Source of the DNA: VRUE01 sp963824705
GTDB taxonomy: Bacteria > Actinomycetota > Thermoleophilia > Solirubrobacterales > 70-9
Reading direction: 5' to 3'
NCBI GenBank assembly: GCA_963824705.1
Contig: CAWGQE010000003.1
Coordinates: 1,922,001-1,986,000, forward strand
Length of the DNA stretch: 64,000 nt
Position 1 is the first letter of the stretch; every line of letters starts with the position of its first letter. Shown here one piece after another: positions 1 through 7,774 of this stretch. The position numbers were made by a program, and so were the translations under genes. The notes below the pieces were generated by a model that saw only the letters and a program-made list of their open reading frames with translations, did not search any database and was not told where the DNA came from.

Positions 1-304
1 GATGACGATCGCCCAGGAGGAGATCTTCGGCCCGGTGCTTGCGATCCAGCCCTACGACGACGAGGACGACGCGGTGCGGATCGCCAACGACACCGTCTAC
101 GGCCTCGCCGGCGGCGTCTGGTCGGACGACCAGGACCACGCGATCTCCGTCGCCAAGCGGATCCGCACCGGGCAGATCGAGATCAACGGCGGCGCCTTCA
201 ACCCACTCGCCCCCTTCGGCGGCTACAAGCAGTCGGGGCATGGGCGCGAGAACGGGCGGTATGCGATCGAGGAGTTGCTGCAGGTGAAGTCGCTGCAGCT
301 GTAG
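1..304 (+). CDS. Aldehyde dehydrogenase, C-terminal part (5' end outside window)
   Basis: This is the last 100 codons of an NAD(P)-dependent aldehyde dehydrogenase, which oxidises an aldehyde to its acid. The conserved EEIFGPVL block sits at the window edge, followed by the YGLAGGVW segment and the FGGYKQSGHGRENG block typical of the oligomerisation and NAD-facing end of the family. The reading frame is open through base 1, so the catalytic Cys and Glu lie upstream of the window. The substrate cannot be told from this fragment. An acyl-CoA dehydrogenase follows about 110 nt downstream on the same strand, which fits a catabolic pair but does not prove one. Confidence 0.93.
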   Translation, partial: MTIAQEEIFGPVLAIQPYDDEDDAVRIANDTVYGLAGGVWSDDQDHAISVAKRIRTGQIEINGGAFNPLAPFGGYKQSGHGRENGRYAIEELLQVKSLQL

Positions 305-414
305 GCGTCAGCGCGCGGGTCCTGTCACGGGAGGAGGGGGTGTTAGCGGACTCACCCGTCCGAACACCCCTCCTCCCGCGCCACCCGCGCGAGATGCGCA
401 TTAGGCTGCCGCGC

Positions 415-1560
415 ATGAACTTCGACCTGACTGACGAGCAAAAGCTTCTCCGGGACACGGTGCGTGAGTTTGCGCTCCAGGAGGTCAAGCCTGTCGCTGA
501 GGAGCTGGATCGGGAGAAGCGGTTCCCTTACGAGATCGTCGAGAAGCTCGGGGGGCTTGGGCTTATGGGTATTCCTTTCCCGCAGGAATACGGCGGGGGC
601 GGCGCGGACACTCTCTCCTACGTGCTCGCTGTTGAAGAGCTGGCCAGGATCGACTCCTCCGTCTGCATCACCATGGCCGCCCACACCTCCCTCGGCACGA
701 TGCCTATCTACCTGTGGGGCAGTGACGAGCAGAAGGACGAGTGGCTGCCCGTCCTCTGCAGCGGCAAGAAGCTCGCCTCCTTCGGGCTTACCGAGCCAGA
801 GGCAGGATCAGATGCGGGCAATGTCCGCACCCAGGCAAAGCTTGCCGACGGCGAGTGGACGATTGACGGCGCCAAGCAGTTCATCACCAACTCCGGCACC
901 GATATCTCCGGCTGCGTCTCGATCACCGCCGTCACCGGCAACACCGACGGGCGCAAGGAGATCTCCAACCTGATCGTTCCCAACGGGACGCCCGGCTATG
1001 AGGCCGGCGAGCCCTACCGCAAGATGGGCTGGAACGCCTCCGATACCCGACCGCTCAGCTTCGAGGACTGCCGCGTCCCCGAGGTCAACCTGCTCGGCCG
1101 CCGCGGCGACGGCTTCAAGAACTTCCTCCACATCCTCGATGGCGGCCGCATCGGCGTCGCCGCGATGGGCGTCGGTCTCGCCCAGGGCGCCCTCGACGAG
1201 GCGATCTCCTACGCCAAAGAGCGCCGGGCCTTCGGCCAGCCGATCGCCAAATTCCAGTCGATCCAGGCGAAGATCGCCGACCTCTCAGCCCAGATCGAGG
1301 CCGCCCGCCTGCTCACCTGGCGCGCCGCTCTGGAGAAGGACGCCGGCCAGTCGTTCACCCTCACCGCGGCGCAAGCGAAGCTGATCACCGGCCGGCTCGC
1401 CGTCCGCGCGACCGAGGAGGCGGTGCAGATCCACGGCGGCTACGGCTACATCGAGGAGTACCCCGTCTGCCGCTTCTACCGCGACGCCAAGATCCTCACC
1501 ATCGGCGAGGGCACCGACGAGGTGCAGCAGATGGTCATCGCCCGCCAGCTCGGCTGCTGA
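415..1560 (+). CDS. Acyl-CoA dehydrogenase (butyryl-CoA dehydrogenase-like)
   Basis: This is a 381-residue flavoprotein of the acyl-CoA dehydrogenase family, which introduces the alpha-beta double bond in acyl-CoA during fatty acid or branched-chain amino acid breakdown and passes electrons to ETF. The order is N-terminal helical domain, the LTEPEAGSDAG flavin/substrate signature near residue 125, the central beta domain, then the C-terminal helical domain with VQIHGGYGYI. The catalytic base is probably the Glu in IGEGTDEVQQ near the C terminus. I chose the ATG at 415 because family homology begins at MNFDLTDEQ; a GTG at 340 would add 25 unrelated residues. Length is normal for the family. 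Confidence 0.95.
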   Translation: MNFDLTDEQKLLRDTVREFALQEVKPVAEELDREKRFPYEIVEKLGGLGLMGIPFPQEYGGGGADTLSYVLAVEELARIDSSVCITMAAHTSLGTMPIYLWGSDEQKDEWLPVLCSGKKLASFGLTEPEAGSDAGNVRTQAKLADGEWTIDGAKQFITNSGTDISGCVSITAVTGNTDGRKEISNLIVPNGTPGYEAGEPYRKMGWNASDTRPLSFEDCRVPEVNLLGRRGDGFKNFLHILDGGRIGVAAMGVGLAQGALDEAISYAKERRAFGQPIAKFQSIQAKIADLSAQIEAARLLTWRAALEKDAGQSFTLTAAQAKLITGRLAVRATEEAVQIHGGYGYIEEYPVCRFYRDAKILTIGEGTDEVQQMVIARQLGC

Positions 1561-1581
1561 GCACCGCCGACGGCCGGCTTT

Positions 1582-3339
1582 TTAGCCGAAGGTGAAGGCG
1601 TAGCCGCTGATGCCCGGTTCGGGGATCAGGCGAAGCGTGCGGTGTTCGACCTTGGGCAGGTCGACGAGGTTGTAGAGCCGTTGCGCGGAGACCGTGACGA
1701 CTCCGTCGTGGACGTCGGACCCGGCAAGGCTGGCTGGGATCGGGCGGCCGTCGAGCAGGACCCGCATCCGGCGGCTGTGCCCGGGGGAGCCCAGCACCAG
1801 GTAGACGCGCCGTGCCCCGAAAGAGAGATCCAGCGCCGCGCCGCCCTCCGCCGTCGCCGAATCGAGGCTGATCCTCCATCTGCCGCGGTAGGCGAATTCG
1901 TTGTCCGGCGGCGATTCAGGGTTGCCAAAGTCATGGCTGCCGGGCGAGAGCATCGGGTTGACGAAGCGTTCGGCACGGGCCGCGCCGAGATAGGTCTCGG
2001 GAGTGGTCACCGCGGGCGACGGGGCTACCGCTTTGATGCGCGCGGGGGCCTGCTTCGGCGCCTTCCCCGCTTCGGCGAGCAGCTCGCGGATCACCTTTTC
2101 TTTCTCGCCGTATTCGCCCTCGCCGAAATGGGCGAAGCGGACCCGTCCCCGGGAGTCGATGAAGTACTCGGCGGGCCAGTACTGGTTGCCGTACGCGTTC
2201 CAGGTCGCCAGTTCGTTGTCCTGTGCCACCGGATATTCGATCCCGTTGCGTTCGATCGCTTCTTCGACGTTGCTCGCCTCTTTCTCGAAGGGGAACTCCG
2301 GCGAGTGGACGCCGACGATCGTCAGCCCGTCCTTGCGGTAGCGCTTGTCCCAGGCGGTCAGGTAGGGCAGCGTGCGCAGGCAGTTGATGCAGCTGTAGGT
2401 CCAGAAATCGACCAGAACCACCCGCCCGCGCAGCGAGCGCAGCGTCAGCGGCCGGTCGCCGGGCGTATTGAACCATTGCTGGTTGTCGACGAATTCAGGC
2501 GCCTTCCCGTATACCGGCAGGCCCGAGCCGGGGCCGGTGGCTTCTTCGGGCATCGGCGCGGCTTCCGCCACCGCTTCGCCCAGCCCCCCACTCGATCCCC
2601 GCACTTCCGCGAGGGCGTCGTGGGCGGCCGCCGTGTCCTCCAGGGGCTTCGACGGGTTGACCAGGAAGCTGGGCAGGCTGCTTGCGATCTGGTTTTGGAA
2701 TTTGACGTCGTAGTTGCGCAGCATCGCCAGCGCCACGACGACCATCACGGCGCCCATGGCGATCTGCAGGCCGACGCCGCGGCGGGCGAGCGGAGCGATG
2801 ACGCGGCGCCCACCCAGCATCAGGAAGTAGAGGACGACGGCCGAGCCGATGCCGTAGCTGAGTGCCACCGCCAGCCGGCCCGCCGTGAACGACTGCGAGG
2901 CCGAGACGGTGATCACCCCGGCGAGGATCGGCCCCGCGCAGGGCGCGTAGACAAACCCGAGGCTGCCGCCGACGGCGACTCCCGACCAGAAGCCGTCGCC
3001 GCCGCTGCGCGGCCCACCGACCAGGCCGGCAAAGCGACTGAGCCAGGCCTCGAGCCGGGCGGCGAGCGGCGGGATCATCAACGAGATGCCGAAGCCGAGC
3101 AGGACGAGGATCGCCAGCTTGCGCAGCAGGTCATTGGGCAGGCCGAGGGCCGAGATCACGTAGACCAGCGCGACGGTGGCGAAGGTGAAGGAGACGGCGA
3201 GGCCGGCGACGATGCCGAATGGCCGGCGCCGCCCGCCGGTAGCGCCCGCGGAGAGCGCGATCGGCAGCACCGGGAGCACGCATGGGGAGAGCGCGGTAGC
3301 CGCACCCGCCACGAAGCCGAACAGAATCAGCAGGACCAT
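1582..3339 (-). CDS. dipZ: DipZ-like CcdA-thioredoxin fusion, cytochrome c biogenesis/disulfide exchange
   Basis: This is a 585-residue membrane protein that carries reducing power across the membrane to exported thiols. Residues 1 to about 215 form the CcdA/DsbD-type multi-helix domain (LSPCVLPVLP and YAPCAGPILAG, each with one of the paired transmembrane cysteines). After a linker, residues about 290-430 form a redoxin domain with the active site YSCINC near residue 315. The last 140 residues match the C-terminal module of actinobacterial DipZ rather than plain TlpA. It is the last gene of a minus-strand group with the PRC-barrel gene and meaB, 48 nt after the former. Confidence 0.9.
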   Translation of the reverse strand: MVLLILFGFVAGAATALSPCVLPVLPIALSAGATGGRRRPFGIVAGLAVSFTFATVALVYVISALGLPNDLLRKLAILVLLGFGISLMIPPLAARLEAWLSRFAGLVGGPRSGGDGFWSGVAVGGSLGFVYAPCAGPILAGVITVSASQSFTAGRLAVALSYGIGSAVVLYFLMLGGRRVIAPLARRGVGLQIAMGAVMVVVALAMLRNYDVKFQNQIASSLPSFLVNPSKPLEDTAAAHDALAEVRGSSGGLGEAVAEAAPMPEEATGPGSGLPVYGKAPEFVDNQQWFNTPGDRPLTLRSLRGRVVLVDFWTYSCINCLRTLPYLTAWDKRYRKDGLTIVGVHSPEFPFEKEASNVEEAIERNGIEYPVAQDNELATWNAYGNQYWPAEYFIDSRGRVRFAHFGEGEYGEKEKVIRELLAEAGKAPKQAPARIKAVAPSPAVTTPETYLGAARAERFVNPMLSPGSHDFGNPESPPDNEFAYRGRWRISLDSATAEGGAALDLSFGARRVYLVLGSPGHSRRMRVLLDGRPIPASLAGSDVHDGVVTVSAQRLYNLVDLPKVEHRTLRLIPEPGISGYAFTFG

Positions 3340-3387
3340 TCGCTCACTCTTCCACCTCCTGATTACGAAGAGATGAAGTCGATCGGT

Positions 3388-3792
3388 TCAGCCCGATGCA
3401 GGCTGGGCGGTGACCGAGGCTTCGGAGCGACCGACGACTTCGGCGTGGCGACCGAGTTGCTCGCCCACCCCGTAGTGGGTGCAGATCGCGACCTCGTGCT
3501 CGCGCAGCAGCGGCCGGGTCGGGTCGACTGTGGGTGCCGCGAGCATCGTGTCGCGCCCCTGGGCAGTCCAGACGCGGCCCGGCATCGCGGCGCACTCGCG
3601 CAGGGGCACCACGAACGTCTTGGCGCGTCGCCGGCGACCGGTGGCGACCACCAGCCAGACTGGGTTGCCCGCCTCCGAGTCGGCGTAGACCCCCTCGACC
3701 CGGCCGACGGCCTTGCCGCCATTGTCGTCGAGCTCGCATCCGGCCCAACCGAGCGCCTCGGCGAGGCTCGGCAGCGTTCCCGCCTCACTCAC
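3388..3792 (-). CDS. PRC-barrel-like small protein
   Basis: This is a 134-residue soluble protein. The central part (GRVEGVYADSEAGNPVWLVV followed by a basic stretch and FVVPL) has the strand pattern of a PRC-barrel, the fold seen in RimM and in many small actinobacterial proteins of unknown role. No catalytic motif is visible. The start overlaps the end of meaB by 8 nt, so the two are probably co-translated. Function beyond the fold is unknown, and the fold itself is a judgement from pattern rather than a computed match. Confidence 0.7.
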   Translation of the reverse strand: MSEAGTLPSLAEALGWAGCELDDNGGKAVGRVEGVYADSEAGNPVWLVVATGRRRRAKTFVVPLRECAAMPGRVWTAQGRDTMLAAPTVDPTRPLLREHEVAICTHYGVGEQLGRHAEVVGRSEASVTAQPASG

Positions 3793-4747
3793 CGGACTGC
3801 CGCTCCATCAGCTCGCTCGCCGCGCTCGCCGGGTCGAGCTCGCGGCGCACGACCCGGTCCAGCAGTGCCGCCGTCTCGGGATCGGCCGCGGCAGTCGCCT
3901 CCATGCGGCGCCGCGTGCGCGAGGTCGCGATCCCCAGCACCTCGTTGCGCAGGTTGCGGGCGCGGCGCTGCTCGAGCGTGCCCTCCGCCTCGATGTGGGC
4001 GCGATGCTCATTGATCTTCACCGCCAGCTCCTCGACTCCCTCGCCCCGCGCCGCCTCGGTGCGCAGGGTCGGCACTTGCCATTCGCCGGGCCGATGCGAG
4101 AGGGCGAGCACGCTGCGGACCTCGCGCACCATCGTGTCGGTCATCGGGTGGTCGGCCTTGTTGACGACGATCACGTCGGGAATCTCCATGACCCCCGCCT
4201 TCAGCGCCTGGATCGAGTCGCCGGACCCGGGCATCAGGGCAAGCACGATCGTGTCGGCGTGGTCGACGATGTCGATCTCGGCCTGGCCGACGCCGACGGT
4301 CTCGATCAAGACGTCGTCCTTGCCGGCCGCATCCATCGCCAGCGCGACTTGGAGCGCTGCCTCCGAGAGGCCGCCGAGCGCACCGCGCGAGGCCATCGAG
4401 CGGATGAAGACACCCGAATCGAGGAAGTGATCGGAGAGGCGGATGCGGTCGCCGAGCAGGGCGCCGTGGGTGAAGGGGCTCGAGGGATCGATCGAGAGCA
4501 CCGCGACCTGACGCTCGGCCTTGCGCAGCTCGGCGGTCAGCGCCCCGATCAGAGTGCTCTTGCCGACGCCGGGTGGCCCGGTGAAGCCGACGATCCGCGC
4601 CTTGCCGGTGCGCGGGTAGACCTCCCGCACCAACTCCCAGCCGGCCGGGTCGTCGGACTCGATCAGCGTTATCGCCCGCGCCAGCGCTCGCTTGTCGCCC
4701 GCAACGAGGCGCTCGGCGAGTGAGGTGGATTTGGCGGCGTCGGGCAT
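3785..4747 (-). CDS. meaB: MeaB/ArgK-type G3E GTPase, methylmalonyl-CoA mutase chaperone
   Basis: This 320-residue P-loop GTPase belongs to the MeaB family, which gates B12 cofactor loading and protects methylmalonyl-CoA mutase. The Walker A (GFTGPPGVGKST) is near residues 54-65, followed by LSIDPSSPFTHGALLGDR with the switch-like aspartates, ETVGVGQAEIDI as Walker B, and NKAD as base-recognition motif. Length is normal. The mutase subunits are not in the window. The gene starts 29 nt from a divergent acetyltransferase gene, so the two share a short control region. Confidence 0.95.
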   Translation of the reverse strand: MPDAAKSTSLAERLVAGDKRALARAITLIESDDPAGWELVREVYPRTGKARIVGFTGPPGVGKSTLIGALTAELRKAERQVAVLSIDPSSPFTHGALLGDRIRLSDHFLDSGVFIRSMASRGALGGLSEAALQVALAMDAAGKDDVLIETVGVGQAEIDIVDHADTIVLALMPGSGDSIQALKAGVMEIPDVIVVNKADHPMTDTMVREVRSVLALSHRPGEWQVPTLRTEAARGEGVEELAVKINEHRAHIEAEGTLEQRRARNLRNEVLGIATSRTRRRMEATAAADPETAALLDRVVRRELDPASAASELMERQSGE

Positions 4748-4776
4748 TGGCGGCGGAGTCTAAAGTCCCCGCCGCC

Positions 4777-5433
4777 GTGATCCGACTGATCCGCTTCTCC
4801 GCGCGCAACGGGATGCTCAGACCCGGCTACGCGCTGCTCGCGCTGCGCTATCTGTGGCGTCGCCTCCTCACCCGCGCGGGCTGGCGCTGGCGCACCGACG
4901 GATTGCTCTTCCTCGGTCCCCGCCTCGAACTCGAGATAGGGCGCAAGGGGCAAGTCGATTTCGGTCGCTTCGTCTGGATCGGCCACGGGACCAAGATCCG
5001 CTGCCACGAGGGCGTGGTCGAGATCGGCGCCAAGACCGTGATGGGACAGGAGTGCACGATCTCCGCTTACAAGCGGGTGCGGATCGGCGAGCAGTGCGTC
5101 ATCGCCGACCGGGCGATGTTCATCGACTTCGATCACGGCGTGGTCGAGGTCGAGCGGCCGATCCGCCAGCAGGGCATCTACACCCGCGAGGTCGAGGTCG
5201 GCTCCAACGTCTGGATCGGCTACGGCGCCTGCATCCTGCGCGGCGTCAGCGTCGGCGACAACTCGATCGTCGGCACCAACTCGGTCGTCACCAAGGACGT
5301 CCCGGCCAACGCCGTCGTCGCCGGCGTCCCGGCCCGGATCGTGCGCATGCGCGACGCCCCTGAGCAGCTGCGCTGGCCCAATCCGGTCGAGCCCGACCCA
5401 GAGGCCTGGACCACGCTCCCGCAGCCCGATTGA
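4777..5433 (+). CDS. Left-handed beta-helix acyltransferase (hexapeptide repeat)
   Basis: This is a 218-residue acetyltransferase-type protein. After a basic N-terminal region it shows successive hexapeptide turns from about residue 50 to 185 (for example GRFVWIGHG, EIGAKTVMGQ, VEVGSNVWIGYGACILRGVSVGDNSIVGTNSVV), which build the left-handed beta helix of the xenobiotic, serine and sugar acetyltransferases. The end (DVPANAVVAGVPARIVR) is the usual C-terminal cap. I prefer GTG at 4777 because it avoids overlapping meaB; ATG at 4813 is an alternative. The acceptor is unknown; O-acetylation of a surface sugar is plausible. It ends flush against vapC on the other strand. Confidence 0.85.
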   Translation: MIRLIRFSARNGMLRPGYALLALRYLWRRLLTRAGWRWRTDGLLFLGPRLELEIGRKGQVDFGRFVWIGHGTKIRCHEGVVEIGAKTVMGQECTISAYKRVRIGEQCVIADRAMFIDFDHGVVEVERPIRQQGIYTREVEVGSNVWIGYGACILRGVSVGDNSIVGTNSVVTKDVPANAVVAGVPARIVRMRDAPEQLRWPNPVEPDPEAWTTLPQPD

Positions 5434-5826
5434 TTACGGCAGCGCCGGAACCAGGTCGGTCTGGGGGAAGTCTTTACCCGTGAATAGCAGCGGGTGCTCC
5501 GCGACCTTGGCGGTTGCGTAGGTCATGCAGTCGCCGTAGTTGAGGGCGGCCGGGCGACGACCCTTGCCGTAGTCGATGAAGGCATCGGCAGCGGCGCGTC
5601 GATGCGCGTCCTGGAAGGCAATCACCTCCACGTCGTTCCGCTCCAAGAATTGTGCGACGAGCGACTGACCCCGCGAACCGGAGCGACCGATCATCACCAT
5701 CTCGACCTCCACCAAGGTCGGAGCGCCTATCGCGACCTCCGCTGCATCCGCCACTGCGTCGAGGAGTCGCTCGTGGCCCGGCTCCTCGATGATCATCGAC
5801 ACAACTGCCGAGCTATCGAGAATCAA
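5434..5826 (-). CDS. vapC: VapC-type PIN-domain ribonuclease toxin
   Basis: This is a 130-residue PIN-domain protein, the toxin of a VapBC module, which cleaves RNA in a magnesium-dependent manner. The conserved acidic residues are visible: the Asp in MILDSS at the N terminus, the Glu in TLVEVEMV near residue 40, the Asp in NYGDCMTYATA near residue 100, and a last Asp in FTGKDF. The start overlaps the end of the antitoxin gene by 4 nt, the usual coupled arrangement. Length is normal and all four acidic positions are kept, so it is probably active. Confidence 0.93.
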   Translation of the reverse strand: MILDSSAVVSMIIEEPGHERLLDAVADAAEVAIGAPTLVEVEMVMIGRSGSRGQSLVAQFLERNDVEVIAFQDAHRRAAADAFIDYGKGRRPAALNYGDCMTYATAKVAEHPLLFTGKDFPQTDLVPALP

Positions 5827-6101
5827 TATCCCTCCGGTCCATAGCCAAGAATCTCTTCTCGTTCAGCCTTGGTTATCGATTTACCCCGGAGATCGTCAGG
5901 GACATGCGGCCAGATCTCTGTCTCCATGAACCGCCGCAGATCCTGACGCCGTCTCTCTTTACTCGCGCCCCCTTCGAGCTCAAGCCGGTCTCGACGCTGA
6001 CGCAACGCCTCGCGCACCGCCCCGGTCTTGCTCTCGCCGGTGAGCTCTGCCACCTCTGCCGCCAATTTCTCCGTCTCCAGATCCTTGATGTTGAGTGCCA
6101 T
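5823..6101 (-). CDS. vapB: VapB-type antitoxin (Rv0623-like)
   Basis: This 92-residue protein pairs with VapC. The N terminus (MALNIKDLETEKLAAEVAEL) has the ribbon-helix-helix pattern of the Rv0623-type antitoxins, whose dimers bind a palindrome; the C-terminal half (FMETEIWPHVPDD to the end) would wrap the toxin. The ATG directly abuts a perfect inverted repeat at 6101-6127, and no Shine-Dalgarno sequence is visible upstream. This suggests autoregulation and possibly a leaderless transcript. Confidence 0.92.
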   Translation of the reverse strand: MALNIKDLETEKLAAEVAELTGESKTGAVREALRQRRDRLELEGGASKERRRQDLRRFMETEIWPHVPDDLRGKSITKAEREEILGYGPEGY

Positions 6102-6127
6102 GGTGTAATCGTACGCCGATTACACCA
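6101..6127 (-). promoter_or_regulatory. VapB operator, 11-bp perfect inverted repeat over the promoter and start codon
   Basis: Arms TGGTGTAATCG (6101-6111) and CGATTACACCA (6117-6127) are perfect reverse complements around a 5-bp spacer. The left arm includes the first base of the vapB ATG. On the minus strand the sequence TACGAT lies six bases before that ATG and could be a -10 element placing the transcript start at or near the initiation codon. No clear -35 is seen. Binding by VapB or VapBC is inferred from position. Confidence 0.75.
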
Positions 6128-6264
6128 GTGACTTGTTGTCTGCAAAATTTATATCAGATCCGCGCGCTATTGTCTGTGACACAATGAACCTCCATCTCAG
6201 AGACTCGGCTTCTCCCGACTGGAGGCTGTAGATCCTGCGGCTCACAGACAAGAGAATCCCGGCG

Positions 6265-6543
6265 ATGGACGTCGCCCGACGCTTCGGCGAGAACCTGCGC
6301 CGATGCCGGCGGCGCGCCAACCTGTCCCAGGAAGAGCTCGGCCTGCGCTCGTCGCTGCACCGGACCGAGATCGGCCTGCTCGAGCGCGGAGCGCGTGTCC
6401 CCCGCATCGACACACTGATCAAAATCTCAAGCGCCCTGCAGATACAGCCGGTCGAGCTGATCGAAGGCATCGAGTGGACGCCGGGCAACACGACAAGCGG
6501 CAGCTTCTCGATCGCCGCCAAAGGGGATCCGCAGTCGAACTAG
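6265..6543 (+). CDS. XRE-family helix-turn-helix regulator
   Basis: This 92-residue protein is almost all one Cro/C1-type helix-turn-helix (FGENLRRCRRRANLSQEELG, then LHRTEIGLLERGARVPRIDTLIKISSAL), with a short tail. Such proteins are DNA-binding repressors. It lies 163 nt from the divergent vapB gene and ends 23 nt before the convergent glycosyltransferase gene. It does not look like part of the VapBC module, which carries its own operator. The target is unknown. Confidence 0.88.
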   Translation: MDVARRFGENLRRCRRRANLSQEELGLRSSLHRTEIGLLERGARVPRIDTLIKISSALQIQPVELIEGIEWTPGNTTSGSFSIAAKGDPQSN

Positions 6544-6566
6544 CCTTGGGGACCCTCGCTGGTCGC

Positions 6567-7760
6567 CTAAGCAGGACTAGGGTCGCCGGCGAGTTCGGCG
6601 TAGACCATGGCGGTTCGCTCGGCGACGTCGCCCCAGTCGAAGCGGCGCAGGTGCTCGTAGGCTTCGGCAACGAGGCTCTGGCCGAGTTCGTCATCCCGAA
6701 GCACGCGGATCGCGACCTCGGCGAGGGCTTCGGGATCGTCTGAGCGAAAGCGCAGGCCGACATCCTCATGCGGAACGACCTCGCGCAGGCCGCCGGTGTC
6801 GGCGACGATGCAGGGGCATTCCGAGGCCATCGCCTCCAGCGCGACCAACCCGAAGGGCTCATAGATCGAGGGCACCACGGTCAGATCGGCGATCCGGTAG
6901 AGCGAGTGGAGAACGTCGTCGCCTATCCAGCCGAGGAATGTGCCGTGCTCCATCAAGCCCAGCTCCTGCGCCTGGCGGTGCAGCTCCTCCTCATGGGTGC
7001 CGGAGCCGGCAACCAGGAAGCGCGTCCCCGGTGCCTCCTCGATCACCCGCGGCATCGCCTCCAGGGCAAGCTGGAAGCCCTTCTCATAGACCAGTCGGCC
7101 GATCAACAGCACCAGCTTCTCCTCGGGCGCGGCGAACTCGGCCCGCATGCGCTTCAGCTCGGCCGGGTCCTGGACCGGGAGATCGTCGGGATCGATCCCG
7201 TTGGGGATGACGCTGACCCGCTCCTCCTCGACCCCGAAGATGTCGACGATCTGCTCACGCATGTAGTGCGAGCAGGCGATCGTGCGCTCCGAGCGGTTGG
7301 TGATCCAGCGCTCGACCCCGTGGATATAGCTCTGCGGGTGCTTGTCGACCCAGCCCTGATGACGGCCGTGCTCGGTGGCGTGAATCGTCGTCACCAGCGG
7401 CGCCTCGAAGCGCTTCGCCAGGTGATCGCAGGCGTTGGCGACCAGCCAGTCGTGGCCGTGCACGAGGTCGAAGCTGTAGCGGTCGCCGAGCTCGACCCCA
7501 GCGGCGAGCATGTCGGAGTTCATCCGCTCGACCCAGGCGACGAACTCGCCCAGCTCTGTGGGCCGCCGCGGCTCGCGGATGCGGTGGATGCGGACGCCAC
7601 CGCGGCGCTCTTCGGCCGGCGACTCCTCACCGCCACGGGTGAGGACGTGGACCTCGACGTCGCGCTCGACCATGGCCTCTGAGAGCTTGCGCACGTGCCG
7701 CGCCAAGCCGCCCTCGATCAGCGGTGGGTACTCCCAGGAGAGGATCAATACGCGAGTCAT
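6567..7760 (-). CDS. GT4 alpha-glucosyltransferase (Rv3032-like)
   Basis: This 397-residue GT-B enzyme belongs to glycosyltransferase family 4. It begins MTRVLILSWEYPPLIEGGLA, the glycogen-synthase-like donor loop, and has the C-terminal EPFGLVALEAMASECP motif whose two Glu residues bind the nucleotide. Long extensions upstream of 7760 have no homology, so I start at the ATG at 7760. With the upstream GH57 and methyltransferase genes it reproduces the order of mycobacterial Rv3030-Rv3031-Rv3032, where the GT4 elongates alpha-1,4-glucan for methylglucose lipopolysaccharide. A glycogen-type role is the alternative. Confidence 0.9.
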   Translation of the reverse strand: MTRVLILSWEYPPLIEGGLARHVRKLSEAMVERDVEVHVLTRGGEESPAEERRGGVRIHRIREPRRPTELGEFVAWVERMNSDMLAAGVELGDRYSFDLVHGHDWLVANACDHLAKRFEAPLVTTIHATEHGRHQGWVDKHPQSYIHGVERWITNRSERTIACSHYMREQIVDIFGVEEERVSVIPNGIDPDDLPVQDPAELKRMRAEFAAPEEKLVLLIGRLVYEKGFQLALEAMPRVIEEAPGTRFLVAGSGTHEEELHRQAQELGLMEHGTFLGWIGDDVLHSLYRIADLTVVPSIYEPFGLVALEAMASECPCIVADTGGLREVVPHEDVGLRFRSDDPEALAEVAIRVLRDDELGQSLVAEAYEHLRRFDWGDVAERTAMVYAELAGDPSPA

Positions 7761-7774
7761 CCGACGAGGGAGAT

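Noticed and set aside
1642..4014. Long plus-strand open frame of 790 codons opposite dipZ, the PRC-barrel gene and meaB
   Set aside because: Low-complexity Arg/Gly/Asp-rich translation, antisense to three well-supported genes; a product of high GC.
6265..6543. XRE gene as antitoxin of VapC
   Set aside because: VapC has its own coupled VapB with operator; the XRE gene is divergent and has no adjacent toxin.
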